Assembly (NCBI GenBank): GCA_026008535.1 | Contig: BRKX01000002.1 | Coordinates: 73,305,380-73,369,379 of the forward strand | Length of the DNA: 64,000 bases | Direction: 5' to 3' | Source: Perilla frutescens | Taxonomy: Eukaryota > Streptophyta > Magnoliopsida > Lamiales > Lamiaceae | Part shown: positions 61,663 to 64,000 of the stretch, one piece after another | How the letters are laid out: the number at the start of each line of letters is the position of its first letter | How positions within the stretch are numbered: the stretch's first letter is position 1 | Translations under genes and position numbers: made by a program | Notes under the pieces: generated by a model | Databases searched by the model: none | The model's input: the letters and a program-made list of their open reading frames with translations, nothing else | What the model was told of the DNA's origin: nothing

Positions 61663-63734
61663 GGAGGGAATATACGGTGTAACGGGACTGGAGGAATGGC
61701 GTTATGGAGGAGTATTTAAGTAGGGGGTGTGTTGTCGATTGTGTTCAGAAACTTCGAAAATGCCATTTTCGACTCTTTCACTAATATATAAATAAATTAA
61801 ATTAACATGTGCAGTGTTCGATTATTAAATTCAGAGACGCCACGCTTGCTTGGAGGTCTATTTATATATGGACTTTGGATTTTGGAACTTTTCTTTTGTA
61901 ATATTAATTTAATGATTTTTAACAGCTTATAGGGCTAAAAAAATAACCACACGAAATCTCTCTATTTTTAACCGTGTTTCATCTTCTATTCTCTCGTATC
62001 ATCTATATCAAGTTACCAACTACCGTGTATTGGATGGTACAATGATTGCCTGTCTTATGATATTTTTCTATAATTACATTTTTCTTTCTTGAAGTTGCAA
62101 TTTGGTTTAAGAAACCAAGTAATATATGATGTAATTCAATCAAATGCTAAGATTTGCCCAAAAAAAAAAACTTCTCAAATATTAGTTACAAAGTACCCAA
62201 TAAAATATAAGTACCATAATAAACGAAGCAATCAATTCACTATGCCCAAAATATGAACATCTGCAAACAAAAAAAATAATAATTTTTCTCGTTGCCGAAA
62301 TATTTTAATTAAAAAAAAATTTAAACCAATGCCACAAATCTTGATTGGGCCAAGTCATTAAGTGCTACAGAATTAGGTCCATGTGGCAACGAATAATTGG
62401 CGGGGGCCACGCAAAAAAGATTTTTTCTGTAGGGGTGTTTCGGTAATTTAAAGGAGAGGGCGACACCAATTTTAGGATCTCACATGCAAATATTTAACGC
62501 GGGAAGACGGCACAAGTTGCGAGCACTACGAAATTCAAGCAGTGAAAGCCTGCCCCCATCTGCAATGCCACATGCCACTCACTCGTGGCTCTTCAACCGA
62601 AATTCCTAAAATACCCCTATGCATCTCTAGTATGGTGTGGAGGCCTCATTAGTTGTAATATTTCCTTATTTAGTTATATATGTTATTTCAAATCTGCATC
62701 AAGTTTGGTTTATTCGTACGCCATCTAATTACATATAAATAGATAATGAACTTTTCAGTGTGTGGATTAATTAGATCATTGTAATGTGACACATTTGATG
62801 CTCATTTCTTGAAAGTTCTCATCTTTAAAATTACATTTAGATAATTCTGCGTGAACTGAAAAACTAGTCATGTTTCGTTTATTTAATTAACTTTAATTAC
62901 AATGTTGACACTCAACTTTGTGATTTTTTTTTTTACTTTGCATATAATGGTTAAGGTGGGACAAATAATAAATATAGTTGGTGGTTTTATAAATTATATA
63001 TTATATCTCCACCTAATTAATTATTAATCAAACTATAAGTTAGATTTTTTTTTTTAAATTAGTCAAGTGTTTCAAGTCCAACATGAGTCAAACCCTATTA
63101 AGTATACTTGATAAATCATATGGTTATTGATCTTTCTTTGCTAATATCTTTGTATATATATATAATTTGAAAAAAAAATATTTAAAGTCTTCTTTTATAT
63201 AATTTTAATAGAGTGGTCCAAGATGAGCCTTTTTCAATTAATCTTGAATTGCATATTACATAATTGATTTAATCTATTTTTCACCGTACGTATATATATA
63301 AGAATAATTAAGTTACACATATATACAACGTCTCTCCCACCCAACAATTTAATTTCCTCCCAATTAATAAAATATGTTGTGTCTAATTAATCCCAATCAA
63401 CAAACACTTTTTGACAACAAAACAAAAGTCTAACAATGTTATTCAACATGTGAGTTGAAATTATCGCATGATTCAAAAGGTGCGTAATTAAAGAAAGCAA
63501 AAAAAAAAAAAAAGAGAAAAAGCCAACTTCAATAGATTGAACATAGAATTAGTGAGACATCTTTTTCAGTAGTGACAAATTCCTTCCAATTTATATTTGG
63601 AAAACAAAGGGCATTCATGTCATTCCTCCCCATTAAAGGAAATGTGCCTTGTGAACCAGTTGTTTTTTGGGGGTTGCGGTGGCCTCCCAAAAGGGCACAT
63701 GCAAATGTGACATGGGCCACCAAAGGTACTAAAA
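61663..63734. other. Promoter side of the bHLH-like gene and AT-rich spacer, no other gene seen
   Basis: A TATA-like TTAAATA on the minus strand lies near 61710-61720. A GC-richer segment at about 62340-62640 might be a distal control region or the edge of an unseen repeat. No further coding frame is supported. Confidence 0.4.
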
Positions 63735-63740
63735 TTAACT

Positions 63741-63819
63741 AGAGAGAGAGAGAGAGCTAGAGAGAGAGAGAGAGAGAGGAATGCACATGGAGAGCACATG
63801 CAGTAGGGAAAGAGCTATG

Positions 63820-63894
<75 letters not shown>
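63741..63894. repeat. Compound (GA)n microsatellite, longest run 72 bp
   Basis: Runs at 63741-63756, about 63760-63778, and an uninterrupted (GA)36 at 63823-63894. Serine/leucine frames through it are artefacts. Confidence 0.95.
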
Positions 63895-63898
<4 letters not shown>

Positions 63899-64000
63899 AT
63901 GTGAGAAACGAGAGACAGTGAAGCAGCATGAATTGTATACCATGTTCTGCACATTCCCTGCATGCTATCACCTCCTTCCTTCACATTTCCTTTTTAGGAC

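Noticed and set aside
63735..63984. Two minus-strand Ser/Leu-rich frames
   Set aside because: They are translations of the (GA)n microsatellite.

Overview
This window is nuclear DNA from a flowering plant, most likely a eudicot. The genes are split by many GT/AG introns, the DNA is AT-rich, and the spaces between genes hold plant-type transposable elements and microsatellites. The five complete genes and one partial gene match plant families; I cannot name the species. All exon models were built by hand by matching splice sites and reading frame to the known family proteins; no alignment program was run.

Layout. (1) 108-633, minus: 5' part of cytosolic ribosomal protein S19, running off the left edge. 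(2) 1934-6386, plus: complete mitochondrial processing peptidase beta subunit, 9 exons, 526 aa. (3) About 6.4-16.8 kb: gene-free. It holds a decayed Ty1/copia body, a solo LTR with a perfect 5-bp target duplication (10262-11572), a pair of ~440-bp direct repeats around that LTR, and a locus full of small tandem duplications (14.2-15.2 kb). (4) 16891-31853, minus: complete cohesin loader SCC2 (NIPBL family) with the plant-type PHD finger, 28 coding exons, 1852 aa. One intron carries an intact miniature LTR retrotransposon (TRIM, 22595-22929) and another an antisense LINE relic. (5) About 32-42 kb: gene-free, made of MITE-like elements, fragments of gypsy-type LTRs and a promoter-like orphan stretch at 39.1-39.45 kb. 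(6) 42724-52464, plus: an hnRNP Q/R-like protein with three RRMs, 17 coding exons, 599 aa. (7) 54335-55084, minus: single-coding-exon F-box protein of the Arabidopsis At5g39250 type. (8) 61311-61634, minus: small atypical bHLH protein resembling UPBEAT1. The rest of the right side is AT-rich intergenic DNA with microsatellites and repeats.

The genes are not a functional cluster. They are housekeeping and regulatory genes: translation, mitochondrial protein import and respiration, chromosome cohesion, RNA processing, ubiquitin targeting and transcription. RPS19 and MPP-beta diverge from a shared 1.3-kb spacer, and both leaders carry an AAACCCTAG telo-box. I found no CRISPR array, rRNA or tRNA gene and nothing bacterial. 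No clearly new biological system is visible. The most useful leads are the hnRNP Q-like protein whose acidic-domain-like module lies after the RRMs, and several transposable elements with precise boundaries that may be unnamed families.
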